Positions 36,385 through 46,070 of a DNA stretch of 64,000 nt are shown piece after piece; positions within the stretch are counted from its first letter, which is position 1; each line of letters starts with the position of its first letter. The notes beneath the pieces are model-generated. The model searched no databases. It was not told the DNA's origin and was given only the letters and a program-made list of their open reading frames with translations. The position numbers and the translations under genes are program-made. Origin of the DNA: Dethiosulfatarculus sandiegensis (GTDB taxonomy: Bacteria > Desulfobacterota > Desulfarculia > Desulfarculales > Desulfarculaceae); NCBI RefSeq assembly GCF_000931935.2, contig NZ_AZAC01000023.1, forward strand, positions 1 to 64,000. Reading direction: 5' to 3'.

Positions 36385-37914
36385 TTGGCTGAAGCCAAAC
36401 CCAGAGTCATCCGCTTGAGGGATGAAGACAGTGTAGCCCTGGCCATACGGAAACTGGACCAGGGAACCGAAATCGAAGAGCTCAACCTCACCACCGGCCA
36501 GGAGATCCCCAGCGGTCACAAACTGGCGGTAAAGGCTATAAAAAAGGGTGAGCCCATCACCAAATACGGTCAGGTAATCGGCTTTGCCTTCGAAGACATA
36601 AAGGTCGGTTGCCACGTACACACCCACAATGTGGAGGTTAAGGCCTTTAAGCGGGATTACGCCTTTGGATCAGAGACCAAGGAAACCGAATACCTGCCTG
36701 AAGACCAATGCGCCACTTTCCAGGGCTACCTGCGCCCCGACGGCCAGGTCGGCACCAGGAATTACCTTGGAGTGCTGGCCACGGTCAACTGTTCGGCTGG
36801 GGTTTCCCACCTTTTAAGAAGGGCCATCAGCCAGGAAGAGCTGGCCAAATTCCCCAATGTCGACGGCATTGTGGCCCTGGGCCACGGCAGCGGCTGCTGC
36901 CTGCCGCCCGACAGCGAGGCCCTGGCCCAACTCAGGAGGACCATCGCCGGTTTTGCCCGCCACCCCAACTTTGCCGGAGTGCTTCTGGTGGGGCTGGGCT
37001 GCGAAGTGAACCTGGTGGACACCCTGGTGGAAAAGGAAGAACTCATAACCGGCCCCAGGCTGCGCACCTTAAATATCCAGGATCTGGGCGGCACCGGCAA
37101 AACCGTGGAAAAGGGCGCCGAAATCCTGCGGGAGATGCTCATCCAGGCCAACCAGCAAAAACGCACCCCCCAGCCCGCCTCCAAGCTTAAGGTGGGGTTG
37201 GAATGCGGCGGCTCCGACGCCTATTCCGGCCTTACGGCCAACCCCACCCTTGGCGCGGCCATGGACATTTTGGTAAAAAGCGGCGGCACAGCCGTTTTGA
37301 GCGAAACGCCCGAGATCTACGGAGCAGAGCACCTGCTCACCAGAAGAGCGGTTTCCAGGGAAGTCGGAGACAAGCTGGTTAAGCGCATTCGATGGTGGGA
37401 AGAATACACAGCCCAAAACGGGGCCCAGATCAACAACAACCCCACTCCGGGCAACAAGGCGGGCGGCATCACCACTATCTTGGAAAAATCCTTAGGTGCA
37501 GTGGCCAAGGGCGGCTCCACCAACTTAGTTGATGTGCTGCTTTATGCCGAGCCCATCACCCAAAAGGGTTTTTTATTTATGGATACTCCGGGCTATGACG
37601 TAGTCTCCATCACCGGCATGGCCGCCGGAGGGGCCAACCTGATCTGCTTCACCACAGGCAGGGGCACGGTGTACGGCTGCGAGGCAGTGCCCACCCTCAA
37701 ACTGGCCTCCAACTCAGATATTTACAACAGACTTGCCGAAGATATGGACGTAAATTGCGGAACCATACTCGAGGGCGAGACAACAATTCCGGAAAAAGGC
37801 AAGGAACTGTTTGAACTGATTCTGGAAACAGCCTCAGGCAAGCAGACCAAAAATGAAAAATGGGGTTTCACGGGCCATGACATGGTGCCATGGCACCTTG
37901 GTGCGGTCCTGTAG
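36385..37914 (+). CDS. UxaA-family altronate/galactarate-type dehydratase
   Basis: The 509-residue protein has an N-terminal SAF-like domain (about 8-88; EIPSGHKLAVKAIKKGEPI, KYGQVIGFA and HVHTHNVEV) and a C-terminal UxaA catalytic domain (GYLRPDGQVGTRNYLGVLATVNCSAG, VALGHGSGCC, LGCEVN, LECGGSDAYSG, TPGNKAGGITTILEKSLG, DTPGYD). In altronate and galactarate dehydratases these parts are fused, as here, or split. The enzyme would remove water from a sugar acid to give a 2-keto-3-deoxy acid. The TTG at 36385 follows GGAGAG. It stands just before an IlvD/Edd-type dehydratase and a TRAP transporter. The exact sugar acid cannot be read. Confidence 0.88.
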   Translation: MAEAKPRVIRLRDEDSVALAIRKLDQGTEIEELNLTTGQEIPSGHKLAVKAIKKGEPITKYGQVIGFAFEDIKVGCHVHTHNVEVKAFKRDYAFGSETKETEYLPEDQCATFQGYLRPDGQVGTRNYLGVLATVNCSAGVSHLLRRAISQEELAKFPNVDGIVALGHGSGCCLPPDSEALAQLRRTIAGFARHPNFAGVLLVGLGCEVNLVDTLVEKEELITGPRLRTLNIQDLGGTGKTVEKGAEILREMLIQANQQKRTPQPASKLKVGLECGGSDAYSGLTANPTLGAAMDILVKSGGTAVLSETPEIYGAEHLLTRRAVSREVGDKLVKRIRWWEEYTAQNGAQINNNPTPGNKAGGITTILEKSLGAVAKGGSTNLVDVLLYAEPITQKGFLFMDTPGYDVVSITGMAAGGANLICFTTGRGTVYGCEAVPTLKLASNSDIYNRLAEDMDVNCGTILEGETTIPEKGKELFELILETASGKQTKNEKWGFTGHDMVPWHLGAVL

Positions 37915-37957
37915 CCAAACCCGAAAACGCCGAACCTTCCAGGAGGAGGAAAAAATA

Positions 37958-39622
37958 ATGATCAGTGATCGTATGAAACAAGGCCCGCAGCGCCTGGCCC
38001 ATCGCTCGCTCATGCGCGCCCTGGGTGTGGACAAAGACGATATAAAGCGTCCCATTATCGGTGTGGTCAACGGATTCAACGAAATCATTCCCGGTCATCT
38101 TCATTTAAACGATCTCGTCAAGGAAGTTAAGGCCGGGGTCTATATGGCCGGAGGCCAGCCCCTGGAATTCCCCATGATCGGCGTTTGCGACGGCATCGTC
38201 ATGGGCCACGAGGGCATGCGCCAGTCCCTGCCGAGCAGGGAAATGATCGCCGACAGCATTGAGCTGGTGGCCAGGGGCCATGCCTTTGACGGCCTGGTTA
38301 TGGTCACCAACTGCGACAAGATAGACCCCGCCTGTCTCATGGCCGCCGCCCGTATTGACATCCCTTGCGTGATCGTAAGCGGTGGAGCCATGCTGCCCGG
38401 CGAGTACGCAGGCAAAACCATGGACGTAGCCACTGCCTTTGAGGCCGCGGGCAAGCTGGTCAAAAACCAAATAACCGAAGAAGAGGCCTATCAGGTCGAA
38501 TGCGGCTGCTGCCCCACGGTCGGCTCCTGTGCAGGCCTTTTCACGGCCAACTCCATGAACTGCATGATAGAGGCCTTGGGCATGGGGCTTCCCTTTAACG
38601 GCACCATCCCGGCCCCCTACTCTGACCGCCGGATCATTGCCCGGGACAGCGGCAAGGCCGTGGTTGAGCTGGTGAAAAACGATATCAAACCCTCCAAGAT
38701 CCTGACCAGGCAGGCATTTTTGAACGCCATCGCCGTGGATATGGCTATCGGCGGCTCCACCAACACCCTCTTGCACCTGATGGCCGCTGCCCAGACCGCG
38801 GGAGTGGACCTGACCCTGGAAGACTTTGACAGGATCGGCCGCCAGGTTCCCAACCTGTGCCATATCAGCCCCTCGGGCGAACACCGCATTGTGGACCTGC
38901 ACCATGCCGGAGGCCTCCCCGCCATTCTGCGCCTTTTGGGCGACAAGGGCCTTTTGGATCTTTCCGCCATGACCGTGACCGGCCGGACCATGGATCAGTC
39001 CATTGGCCAGGCCCCGGTCCTGAATGAGACGGTGATCCGTCCCTTTGACGATCCCTACGCCGCTCAGGGCGGCCTGCGCATATTGCGCGGCAACTTGGCT
39101 CCCAAGGGGTCGGTGATCAAGGTTTCGGCCCTGCCGGCGGACTGGCAGGGGCACAGTGGACCGGCCAAGGTCTTTGAATGCGAAGAAGACGCAGCCGACT
39201 TTGTCTTCTCCGGCCAGGTTGAAGCAGGCCAGGTTCTGGTTATCAGAAACGAAGGTCCCAAGGGCGGCCCCGGCATGCGCGAGATGCTGGTCCTCACCGC
39301 CGCCCTGGCAGGCATGGGGCTCAGCGAAAAGGTGCTCTTGCTCACCGACGGCCGTTTCTCGGGCGCATCCAGAGGCGCCAGTGTGGGTCACATCGCCCCT
39401 GAAGCCGCAGACGGAGGCGCAATAGCGGCGGTTAATGACGGTGATGTCATTGAACTCAACGTAGCCGAGAGGACCCTTGACCTCAAGGTTGACGAGCAAG
39501 AGATCAAACGCCGCGTCGCGGAATACAAGGTTCCTGAGAAACCGGGTATAACCGGGTACCTGCGCAGGTACGCTGCCAGTGTGGGCGGCGCGGATATCGG
39601 CGCTGTCTGGAAAGAAGATTAA
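37958..39622 (+). CDS. IlvD/Edd-family dehydratase
   Basis: The 554-residue protein belongs to the dihydroxy-acid/phosphogluconate dehydratase family: NGFNEIIPGHLHLNDL near residue 30, CDGIVMGHEGM, MVTNCDKIDPACLMAAARI and CCPTVGSCAGLFTANSMNC, with the Cys residues that hold the Fe-S cluster. Later segments are IGGSTNTLLHL and GRFSGASRGASVGHIAPEA. By length and sequence it looks like dihydroxy-acid dehydratase (IlvD), but its place after a UxaA gene and before a TRAP transporter makes an aldonate dehydratase equally plausible. The ATG at 37958 follows AGGAGGAGG; the longer frame overlaps the UxaA gene. A terminator follows. Confidence 0.88.
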   Translation: MISDRMKQGPQRLAHRSLMRALGVDKDDIKRPIIGVVNGFNEIIPGHLHLNDLVKEVKAGVYMAGGQPLEFPMIGVCDGIVMGHEGMRQSLPSREMIADSIELVARGHAFDGLVMVTNCDKIDPACLMAAARIDIPCVIVSGGAMLPGEYAGKTMDVATAFEAAGKLVKNQITEEEAYQVECGCCPTVGSCAGLFTANSMNCMIEALGMGLPFNGTIPAPYSDRRIIARDSGKAVVELVKNDIKPSKILTRQAFLNAIAVDMAIGGSTNTLLHLMAAAQTAGVDLTLEDFDRIGRQVPNLCHISPSGEHRIVDLHHAGGLPAILRLLGDKGLLDLSAMTVTGRTMDQSIGQAPVLNETVIRPFDDPYAAQGGLRILRGNLAPKGSVIKVSALPADWQGHSGPAKVFECEEDAADFVFSGQVEAGQVLVIRNEGPKGGPGMREMLVLTAALAGMGLSEKVLLLTDGRFSGASRGASVGHIAPEAADGGAIAAVNDGDVIELNVAERTLDLKVDEQEIKRRVAEYKVPEKPGITGYLRRYAASVGGADIGAVWKED

Positions 39623-39627
39623 TAACG

Positions 39628-39665
39628 GGGGCTGTAAGGGTTTGGTTGCCTTTACAGCCCTTTTT
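39628..39665 (+). terminator. Terminator after the IlvD/Edd-type gene
   Basis: GGGCTGTAAGG/CCTTTACAGCCC stem followed by TTTTT. Confidence 0.9.
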
Positions 39666-39932
39666 CATTAGGGGTTATTTTTTTTACAGTCAATTCAGAC
39701 GATGTTGCATATTTTGACATGTCTAATTTGACATTAGGACTAAGTTAAGTTGATCCAAATAATTACTAAGTTCTGCTATCGGTTTTTAAGGGAGAGGCCG
39801 GTATAGGCCTTCCCCTTTGAAAGCCGGGGAAGATAGGCAAACCCGGGAGGCGCCACCGGCCGCAGCAAGCCAAAAGAAGGCCGCTAACCGGTAAAGACAA
39901 TGTCTGGTTATTTTCATTAAGGGAGGAACGAG
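39666..39932. other. Leader region of the TRAP transporter operon
   Basis: It contains two TTGACAT repeats (39724 and 39738 region) and a CTTCCCC/GGGGAAG hairpin near 39810-39832. One TTGACA may be a -35 box, but no good -10 box follows. A GGGAGG site precedes the dctP ATG. Confidence 0.35.
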
Positions 39933-41009
39933 ATGCCAAGATTGAAATCCTTAACCCTGCTGGCAACAGCCGTGGCCCTGGCCCTGTTCATGTGCGCCGG
40001 TCCCGCAGCAGCCAAGGTGGTCGTCAAAACCCAGCTTCTTTACAACACATCCCTGCCCTGCTTAGGAGAGTCCACCCCCTGGTTTGCCGAGCAGATCAAG
40101 ATTGCCAGTGACGGCCAGCTTCGTTTCAAGCTGTTTGATCCCGGCAAACTGGTTCCCCCCATGGAGATTCTGGAATCCGTTTCCAAGGGCCGCATCAACG
40201 CCGGTTCCACGGCCGCGGGTTTCTGGGCAGGCAAGATCCCGGCAGCTCCCCTTTTCTCCTCCGTGCCCTTTGGCCCGGAAGCGCCTGAATACGTTGCCTG
40301 GCTCCTGGAAGGCAACGGCATGAAGCTTTATCAGGAGATGTATGACCAGGCCGGTTACAACGTCAAGGTGCTCCCCATGGCGATCATAGCCCCTGAAACC
40401 GCCGGTTGGTACACCAAGGAAGTGAACAGCCCTGAAGACTTGAAAGGCCTCACCATGCGCTTCTACGGCCTGGGCGGCCAGGTTATGCAGAAGCTGGGCG
40501 TGAACGTTACGCTTCTGCCCCCGGGTGAAATCTTCCCGGCCCTGGAGAAAAAAGCCATCGACGCCACCGAGTTCTCCATGCCTTCTTTGGACAAGAACCT
40601 GGGTTTTTACAAAGTCTGCAAATACAACTACTATCCCGGCTGGCACCAGCAGGCCACCATCACCGAGCTTTTGATCAACAAAGATTTCTGGAATAAAAAA
40701 CTTAACGACTCCCAGCGCAAGCTGATCGAGCTCACCTGCATGGCCACGGTCCTTAAGATTCTGGCCAAGGGCGAAGCCACCCAGGCCGCCATCATCAGGA
40801 GCAATGCTGAAAAGCACGGCGTGAAAAACATGTACTACTCCAAACAGATGTTGGACACCTTCCGCAAGGCCTGGGAAGAGGTTGCCAAAGAGCAGGCGGA
40901 AAAAGACGCCTTCTTCAAGAAAGCCTATGAGGATTTGACCGAGTTCCGTAAAAACTACTCCACCTGGAGCCGTTTGGGCTTCCTGCCCAGGGACACAGGC
41001 GCTGAGTAG
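39933..41009 (+). CDS. dctP: TRAP transporter substrate-binding protein (DctP)
   Basis: The 358-residue protein has a signal peptide (about 1-27, ending PAAAK) and the DctP fold: WFAEQIKIASDGQLRFKLFD, LVPPMEILESVSKGRINAGS (about 72-90), PEDLKGLTMRFYGLGGQVMQKLGV (about 166-190) with the Arg that in DctP proteins contacts the ligand carboxylate, and AIDATEFSMPSLD. TRAP binding proteins carry organic acids, and this type often binds 2-keto or hydroxy acids. With the DctQ and DctM proteins encoded next it would import the acid processed by the LarA/UxaA/IlvD enzymes. Confidence 0.9.
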   Translation: MPRLKSLTLLATAVALALFMCAGPAAAKVVVKTQLLYNTSLPCLGESTPWFAEQIKIASDGQLRFKLFDPGKLVPPMEILESVSKGRINAGSTAAGFWAGKIPAAPLFSSVPFGPEAPEYVAWLLEGNGMKLYQEMYDQAGYNVKVLPMAIIAPETAGWYTKEVNSPEDLKGLTMRFYGLGGQVMQKLGVNVTLLPPGEIFPALEKKAIDATEFSMPSLDKNLGFYKVCKYNYYPGWHQQATITELLINKDFWNKKLNDSQRKLIELTCMATVLKILAKGEATQAAIIRSNAEKHGVKNMYYSKQMLDTFRKAWEEVAKEQAEKDAFFKKAYEDLTEFRKNYSTWSRLGFLPRDTGAE

Positions 41010-41132
41010 CATTTTAAAACACCACGCTTGATTCTTCCCGGTGCGGGGTTTTTCCACTCCCCGCGCCGGCCAAGTAAAACCCTTGGCTTCAGGCATCCCG
41101 GAGTTCAGACACTGGGATGTGCGGTGCAATCA

Positions 41133-41654
41133 ATGGATTCAAACAATACGAAGGCGCCGGAAATAACCCGAAAGATGGATAATTTCATCACCCGGGTCGG
41201 ACATATTACAGCCTGGCTGAATGTAGTTTTGATAGCCGTAATCATCGTCCAGGTGGTATTGCGCTATGCCTTTGAAATGGGCATGGTCTCTTTGGAAGAG
41301 ATGCAATGGCACCTGTATGCCGTATTGATAATGCTGGGCCTTTCCTATGACGTAGTACATGACGGCCATATCAGGCTTGACCTTTTACACAGAAAATTTT
41401 CCAAACGCACCAAGGAGCGGGTGGAATTCTTTGGCCTGCTTTTCCTGGTCGCACCCATGGTGGTGGTGATTTTCATCCATGGCCTGGATTATGTGGGCAC
41501 ATCGATTAGAGTGGGGGAGAGTTCAGACTCCCCCCTGGGCCTGCCCTACCGCTGGATCATCAAGTCCTTTATCCCCATCAGCATGGCGCTTTTGGGCGTG
41601 GCCACGGTCTCCCGCATGATTCGGGCGGCCAAGACGGCCTTCTGCAAGTCCTAA
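41133..41654 (+). CDS. dctQ: TRAP transporter small permease (DctQ)
   Basis: The protein of about 173 residues has four membrane segments: WLNVVLIAVIIVQVVLRYAF, LYAVLIMLGLSYDV, FFGLLFLVAPMVVVIFI and a last one near PISMALLGVATV. It also has the DctQ landmark SLEEMQWHLYAV and the polar HIRLDLLHRKFSKRTKERVE loop. It forms the membrane part of the transporter together with DctM. The ATG at 41133 removes an upstream stretch without family character. The gene ends 12 bases before dctM. Confidence 0.85.
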   Translation: MDSNNTKAPEITRKMDNFITRVGHITAWLNVVLIAVIIVQVVLRYAFEMGMVSLEEMQWHLYAVLIMLGLSYDVVHDGHIRLDLLHRKFSKRTKERVEFFGLLFLVAPMVVVIFIHGLDYVGTSIRVGESSDSPLGLPYRWIIKSFIPISMALLGVATVSRMIRAAKTAFCKS

Positions 41655-41666
41655 GGAGGTCTTTAA

Positions 41667-43052
41667 GTGGAAGTTGAACATATCTTAGTCATAGCCATGT
41701 TCCTGACCTTCATCGGGCTTTTGTTCACCGGCTTCCCCATTGCCTTTGTGTTGGGCGGTGTGGCCATGCTTTACAGTCTGGTCGGATATCTGGCTGACAT
41801 TTATCTGGATACAGCCACCGGGCTGGACTTCAACATGATCGGCATGGTGGTCAACCGAATATACAAACTCATGAGCAACTGGGTGCTTGTGGCCATACCC
41901 ATGTTTGTCTTCATGGGGCTTATGCTGGACCATTCGGGCATTGCCGAACGCATGATGAAAAATATGCAGGACCTTTTCGGCAAGGTTCGCGGGGGGCTGG
42001 CTATTACGGTGGCCTTGATCGGCATCATTTTAGCCGCGTCCACAGGTATTATCGGGGCCTCGGTGGTCTTGCTCGGCGTACTTTCCCTGCCGGCCATGCT
42101 GCGCCAGGGATACAGCAAAACCCTTGCCCTGGGAACAGTGGCCGCCTCCGGCACCCTGGGTATTCTGATACCTCCGAGCATCATGCTGGTGATCATGGCC
42201 GACCAGCTCAGCCTTTCGGTGGGCGATCTGTTCATGGGCGCAGTCTTCCCGGGAGTTATCCTGGGAGCACTCTACATTGCCTATATTCTCATAACCGGCC
42301 TGGTCAAACCTCAATCAGCCCCGCTCTCCCCGGAACTGCGGCCCTTGAATATGAAGGTCTTTATCGATGTGCTTAAGACCATCATCCCCCCGGCCGGACT
42401 TATACTCCTGGTTTTGGGATCCATATTCGCGGGCATGACCACCCCCACCGAGGCCAGCGGGGTGGGCGCCCTGGGAGCCATGCTTCTGGCCGCCTACAAC
42501 AAGAGGCTGAGTTTCAAGGTCATCAAACAGGTGACCATCGACACCTTCAAGACCACAGGCTATATCTTCGGCATCTTTGTTGGAGCCACCTGCTTTGCCC
42601 TGGTCTTAAGGCTCTTGGGCGGCGACGAATTGATTGAAAACGCGCTCACCGGTCTGCCCCTGGGGCCCTACGGCATTGTGGCCGTTATCCTGGCGGTGGT
42701 GTTCTTACTGGGCTTTTTCCTGGATTGGATTGAGATCAGCCTTATCATCCTGCCTCTTCTGGCCCCGGTTATCAAATCCCTGGGATTTGAGATAGACGGC
42801 TACGGCGTGGTTGACAACCCGGAGCTGGTCTGGTTCACCATTTTGGTGGCAGTGACCCTGCAGACTTCATTCCTGACACCACCCGTGGGTTTCGCCATAT
42901 TCTTCCTGCAGGGTGTGGCGCCCAAGGAATGCACCTTAATGGACACCTATAAGGGAGTTATTCCTTTTGTTATCCTGCAGGTGACAGGACTTGCCCTGGT
43001 GACCCTCTGGCCCCAGCTTGCCGTGTGGCTGCCGGCGATTGCCTATGATTAA
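41667..43052 (+). CDS. dctM: TRAP transporter large permease (DctM)
   Basis: The 461-residue integral membrane protein has 11 to 12 hydrophobic segments and DctM motifs: ALIGIILAASTGIIGASVVL, LGTVAASGTLGILIPPSIML (about 150-170), GMTTPTEASGVGALGAM (about 253-270) and TSFLTPPVGFAIFFLQGVAP near the C-terminus. It uses the sodium gradient to drive acid uptake. The GTG at 41667 follows AAGGAGG, seven bases upstream. The gene closes the operon and is followed by a terminator. Confidence 0.92.
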   Translation: MEVEHILVIAMFLTFIGLLFTGFPIAFVLGGVAMLYSLVGYLADIYLDTATGLDFNMIGMVVNRIYKLMSNWVLVAIPMFVFMGLMLDHSGIAERMMKNMQDLFGKVRGGLAITVALIGIILAASTGIIGASVVLLGVLSLPAMLRQGYSKTLALGTVAASGTLGILIPPSIMLVIMADQLSLSVGDLFMGAVFPGVILGALYIAYILITGLVKPQSAPLSPELRPLNMKVFIDVLKTIIPPAGLILLVLGSIFAGMTTPTEASGVGALGAMLLAAYNKRLSFKVIKQVTIDTFKTTGYIFGIFVGATCFALVLRLLGGDELIENALTGLPLGPYGIVAVILAVVFLLGFFLDWIEISLIILPLLAPVIKSLGFEIDGYGVVDNPELVWFTILVAVTLQTSFLTPPVGFAIFFLQGVAPKECTLMDTYKGVIPFVILQVTGLALVTLWPQLAVWLPAIAYD

Positions 43053-43072
43053 AGGGAAGTCATTCCCAACCG

Positions 43073-43110
43073 GCCCGCAGCCAATATTCACAAGGCTGCG
43101 GGCTTTTTTT
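43073..43110 (+). terminator. Terminator of the TRAP operon
   Basis: GCCCGCAGCC/GGCTGCGGGC stem followed by seven T. Confidence 0.92.
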
Positions 43111-43244
43111 ACCGCCGCAGGGATAAAAACATCCCAGCGAAAAGATAAATTTAATCTGCTATAATCCCATCTGCCCTTTTGGGAAAAAGCTAAAGATACA
43201 GACCTTCACAGACTTACTCCAACCAGCCCAAAGGTAAACACGTT

Positions 43245-44942
43245 ATGCCCGGTTTCACTGCCCCTATTCTGGCCGCCCTTCCCATAGCGCTCGCGCTTTT
43301 TCTGATGGTCGGTAGAAAATGGCCTGCCACCAAGGCCATGGCCCTGGCCTGGCTGGCCACTATCCTGACCGGTTACGGCTACTGGCAGATGAGCCCCGGT
43401 TTTCTTTTGGCCTCCAGTCTGGCCGGCATGGTCAGCGCCTTAAATGTATTGATAATCGTTTTCGGGGCCATGGTCATCCTCTACACCCTGCAGCAAAGCG
43501 GAGCCATGAGTGTCATCCATCAAGGGCTCAGCAATTTAAGCCCGGATCGCAGGGTGCAGACCATTATCATTGCATTTTTGTTTGGGGCTTTTCTGGAGGG
43601 AGCCGCCGGGTTTGGAGCACCGGCGGCCATAGCGGCTCCACTTTTGGTGAGCCTCGGCTTCCCAGCCCTGGCCGCGGTGATGGTCTGTCTGGTCTTGAAT
43701 TCCTTTCCGGTGAGTTTTGGGGTGATCGGTACGGTCATCTGGTTTGGCCTGAAAAACTTAGCCCCGCAGATAAACCAGCTTGCAGGACATGGCCTTGCCT
43801 CAGGCATAAACGGCATGGCGGGCTATGAAAGGCTGGTGGGTGAATGGGCAGCCATTTTCAACCTACCGATCATTTTTCTTTTGCCCCTTTTCGTGATTTG
43901 TTTTTTAACCCGGTTTTTCGGAATGGAAAAAAGCTGGAGCAAAGGACTGGGGGCCTGGAAAATTTCCTTGTTCGCTTCCTTTTGCTTTGGACTGCCCTAT
44001 GTCCTGACCGCCTTTTGGCTTGGGGTGGAGTTCCCCAGCCTGGCCGGGGGCCTGGTGGGCATGGCCCTTGTGGTGGGAGTGCTTAAAAAAGGATGGCTTT
44101 CACCCGCCGAAAACTGGGACTTCTCACTGAGCGCCCCAAAGGAAAAAACACCTCAAGTAAATCAAGCCCAGCCCCGCTCCCCTGAGCTTAAAAGACCTGC
44201 TCTAAGCCAGTTCAGGGCCTGGTCACCCTACCTGATAATCGGCCTGATCCTTTTAGTGACCAGGCTGGAAAACCTTCCCTTTAAAGCCTGGCTCAATTCG
44301 ATTGTCATTTCGTTTCCGGCAATTTTAGGGCACCCCACTGTGAACGTATCCCTTAAACCGTTTTATCTCCCCGGGATCAATCCTTTTTTATTGGCAGCCC
44401 TATTGTGCATATTTCTACACCGCATGACAAAAAAACAGGTTAAAGAGGCTTGGCTAAAGGCGGTAACAGGCCTGAAAAGGCCTGCCATTGCCCTCTTCTT
44501 TGCCGTGGCCCTGGTGGAAATATTCAAACAATCGGCCCACAACCCCATGCACATGCCTTCCATGCCCCTTTGCCTGGCCAACGCCGGTGCTGATGCGGCC
44601 CAGGGGGCTTGGCCCCTTCTTTCCCCTCTGGTGGGAGCCCTGGGGGCCTTTATCACAGGTAGTAATACAGTCTCCAATCTGCTTTTCAGTGATTTTCAAT
44701 TCAATATCGCCCGCAATCTTGAATTGCCCACCCAGATTGTAGTTGCCCTGCAGGTGGTGGGCGGATCCATGGGCAATATGGTTTGCGTACACAATATTGT
44801 GGCGGCCTCGGCCACAGTGGGATTGGTTGGGGCTGAAGGGGTTATTATCAAAAGAAACGTTTTGCCCCTGTTTTTATATGCGGCAATAGTCGGTGCAGCG
44901 GGATTGTTATTTTGCCGGTTCTTGGCGGGAAGCTTGTTTTAA
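43245..44942 (+). CDS. lldP: Lactate permease family transporter (LctP/LldP)
   Basis: The 565-residue membrane protein has about 14 hydrophobic segments and LctP signatures: [23 protein letters not shown] (about 116-138), [17 protein letters not shown], and late [19 protein letters not shown] (about 466-484) followed by [20 protein letters not shown]. Family members carry lactate or glycolate in symport with protons. It stands alone with its own terminators, next to the LarA island, which fits uptake of a 2-hydroxyacid. I cannot exclude another hydroxy acid as substrate. Confidence 0.88.
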   Translation: MPGFTAPILAALPIALALFLMVGRKWPATKAMALAWLATILTGYGYWQMSPGFLLASSLAGMVSALNVLIIVFGAMVILYTLQQSGAMSVIHQGLSNLSPDRRVQTIIIAFLFGAFLEGAAGFGAPAAIAAPLLVSLGFPALAAVMVCLVLNSFPVSFGVIGTVIWFGLKNLAPQINQLAGHGLASGINGMAGYERLVGEWAAIFNLPIIFLLPLFVICFLTRFFGMEKSWSKGLGAWKISLFASFCFGLPYVLTAFWLGVEFPSLAGGLVGMALVVGVLKKGWLSPAENWDFSLSAPKEKTPQVNQAQPRSPELKRPALSQFRAWSPYLIIGLILLVTRLENLPFKAWLNSIVISFPAILGHPTVNVSLKPFYLPGINPFLLAALLCIFLHRMTKKQVKEAWLKAVTGLKRPAIALFFAVALVEIFKQSAHNPMHMPSMPLCLANAGADAAQGAWPLLSPLVGALGAFITGSNTVSNLLFSDFQFNIARNLELPTQIVVALQVVGGSMGNMVCVHNIVAASATVGLVGAEGVIIKRNVLPLFLYAAIVGAAGLLFCRFLAGSLF

Positions 44943-44968
44943 GCCAAACCAGCCAGGGTAAAAAAGGA

Positions 44969-45004
44969 AAAAGGCGCGGCCTGTAAAAGGTCCGCGCCTT
45001 TTGT
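44969..45004. terminator. Bidirectional terminator between lldP and mscS
   Basis: An AAAGGCGCGG/CCGCGCCTTT stem lies between two convergent genes and has A/T tracts on both sides. Confidence 0.9.
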
Positions 45005-45018
45005 TATAACAATCAGCC

Positions 45019-45825
45019 TCAAGCGGCCTGTTCTTCCTTTTTCATGTGCACATCCATCTGCGGGAAAGGAATACCGATTCCCTGCTTGTCAAACTCAAGC
45101 TTTATCATCTCTGAAAGATCCCATTTGGCCTTCCAGTAATCATCCTTATCCACATGGACTCGCACCGCCAAATTAACACTGCTGTCGGCCAGCTCCAGTA
45201 CAAACACCTGGGGGGGAGGATCTTTTTTGGCCCTTTCATATCCCTCGACCAAGCGGTTCAAAACCTCTTTGGCCTTTTCTATATCATCGTCATAACCTAT
45301 GCCCACCACCAGATCGGCCCGCATCACATCCCTGACCGAATAATTAATCAAACGGTCCCCAAAAACCTTGGTGTTCGGCAGGATAACCGTGCGCCCGTCC
45401 GCACACTTCAGGATTGTCTGCATTATGCCTATTGATTCCACCGTGCCGACCATGCCGTTGGTTTCTATGACCTGCCCCAGGTTAAAAGGCCTGAAGATAA
45501 GGATCATTATTCCGGCGGCCAAACTGGAAAGGTTGGATTGCAGAGCCAGGCCCACAGCCAAACTGGCCGCACCCAAAACCGCGATAAGAGAGGTGGTCTC
45601 AAAGCCCAGTTGATTGAGGGCTGCCATGATCACAATAACGATCAGGAAAAACTTGGTCAGTTTGCCCCCAAACGAGACCAGGGTTTGATCCATATTGCCC
45701 TTTTTCATTGCCTTTTGAATGGCCTTTGTCATAAATTTTGCCGCCCAAAGACCTAGAACCAAAATGGCCAGGGCCCCAGCCACTTTTAAGCCATAGAGAG
45801 TCAACCAGCCTTGAATTACCTCCAC
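45019..45825 (-). CDS. mscS: Small-conductance mechanosensitive channel
   Basis: The protein of about 268 residues follows E. coli MscS closely in layout: three membrane helices, pore helix segment VLGAASLAVGLALQSNLSSLAAG, beta domain IMILIFRPFNLGQVIET, TILKCADGRTVILPNTKVFG, and the C-terminal IGIPFPQMDVHMKKEEQAA. It is expected to open under membrane tension and release solutes after osmotic downshock. I prefer the GTG at 45825 (VEVIQGWLTLYG), preceded by GGAAAGG, because the longer frame from the ATG at 45933 adds 36 residues that do not look like an MscS leader. The longer form is not excluded. Confidence 0.88.
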   Translation of the reverse strand: MEVIQGWLTLYGLKVAGALAILVLGLWAAKFMTKAIQKAMKKGNMDQTLVSFGGKLTKFFLIVIVIMAALNQLGFETTSLIAVLGAASLAVGLALQSNLSSLAAGIMILIFRPFNLGQVIETNGMVGTVESIGIMQTILKCADGRTVILPNTKVFGDRLINYSVRDVMRADLVVGIGYDDDIEKAKEVLNRLVEGYERAKKDPPPQVFVLELADSSVNLAVRVHVDKDDYWKAKWDLSEMIKLEFDKQGIGIPFPQMDVHMKKEEQAA

Positions 45826-46070
45826 TGAAAACCAACCTTTCCAAGCCCGCAAATTAACTATTCTGGGCTTAATCTTTGGTAATTTAAGCAAAAAACATCC
45901 TTGACCACAAAGATCAAGGGTATAGAAAGGCATTTGGAAGCGCCTTTAATTATTGTAAAGGAAAAAAATTTATGTATTAGCAAAAAATAATTTCAAGAAA
46001 GTTATAATTTGACACCCATCCCAATAGGTTGAAAAATAATTCCATCGTAAAACCATTACAAAGGGGAGTC

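Noticed and set aside
38105..39499. 464-codon open frame on the minus strand
   Set aside because: It lies fully antisense to the well-supported IlvD/Edd gene, is rich in His and Gly as expected for a GC-rich shadow frame, and has no family motif.
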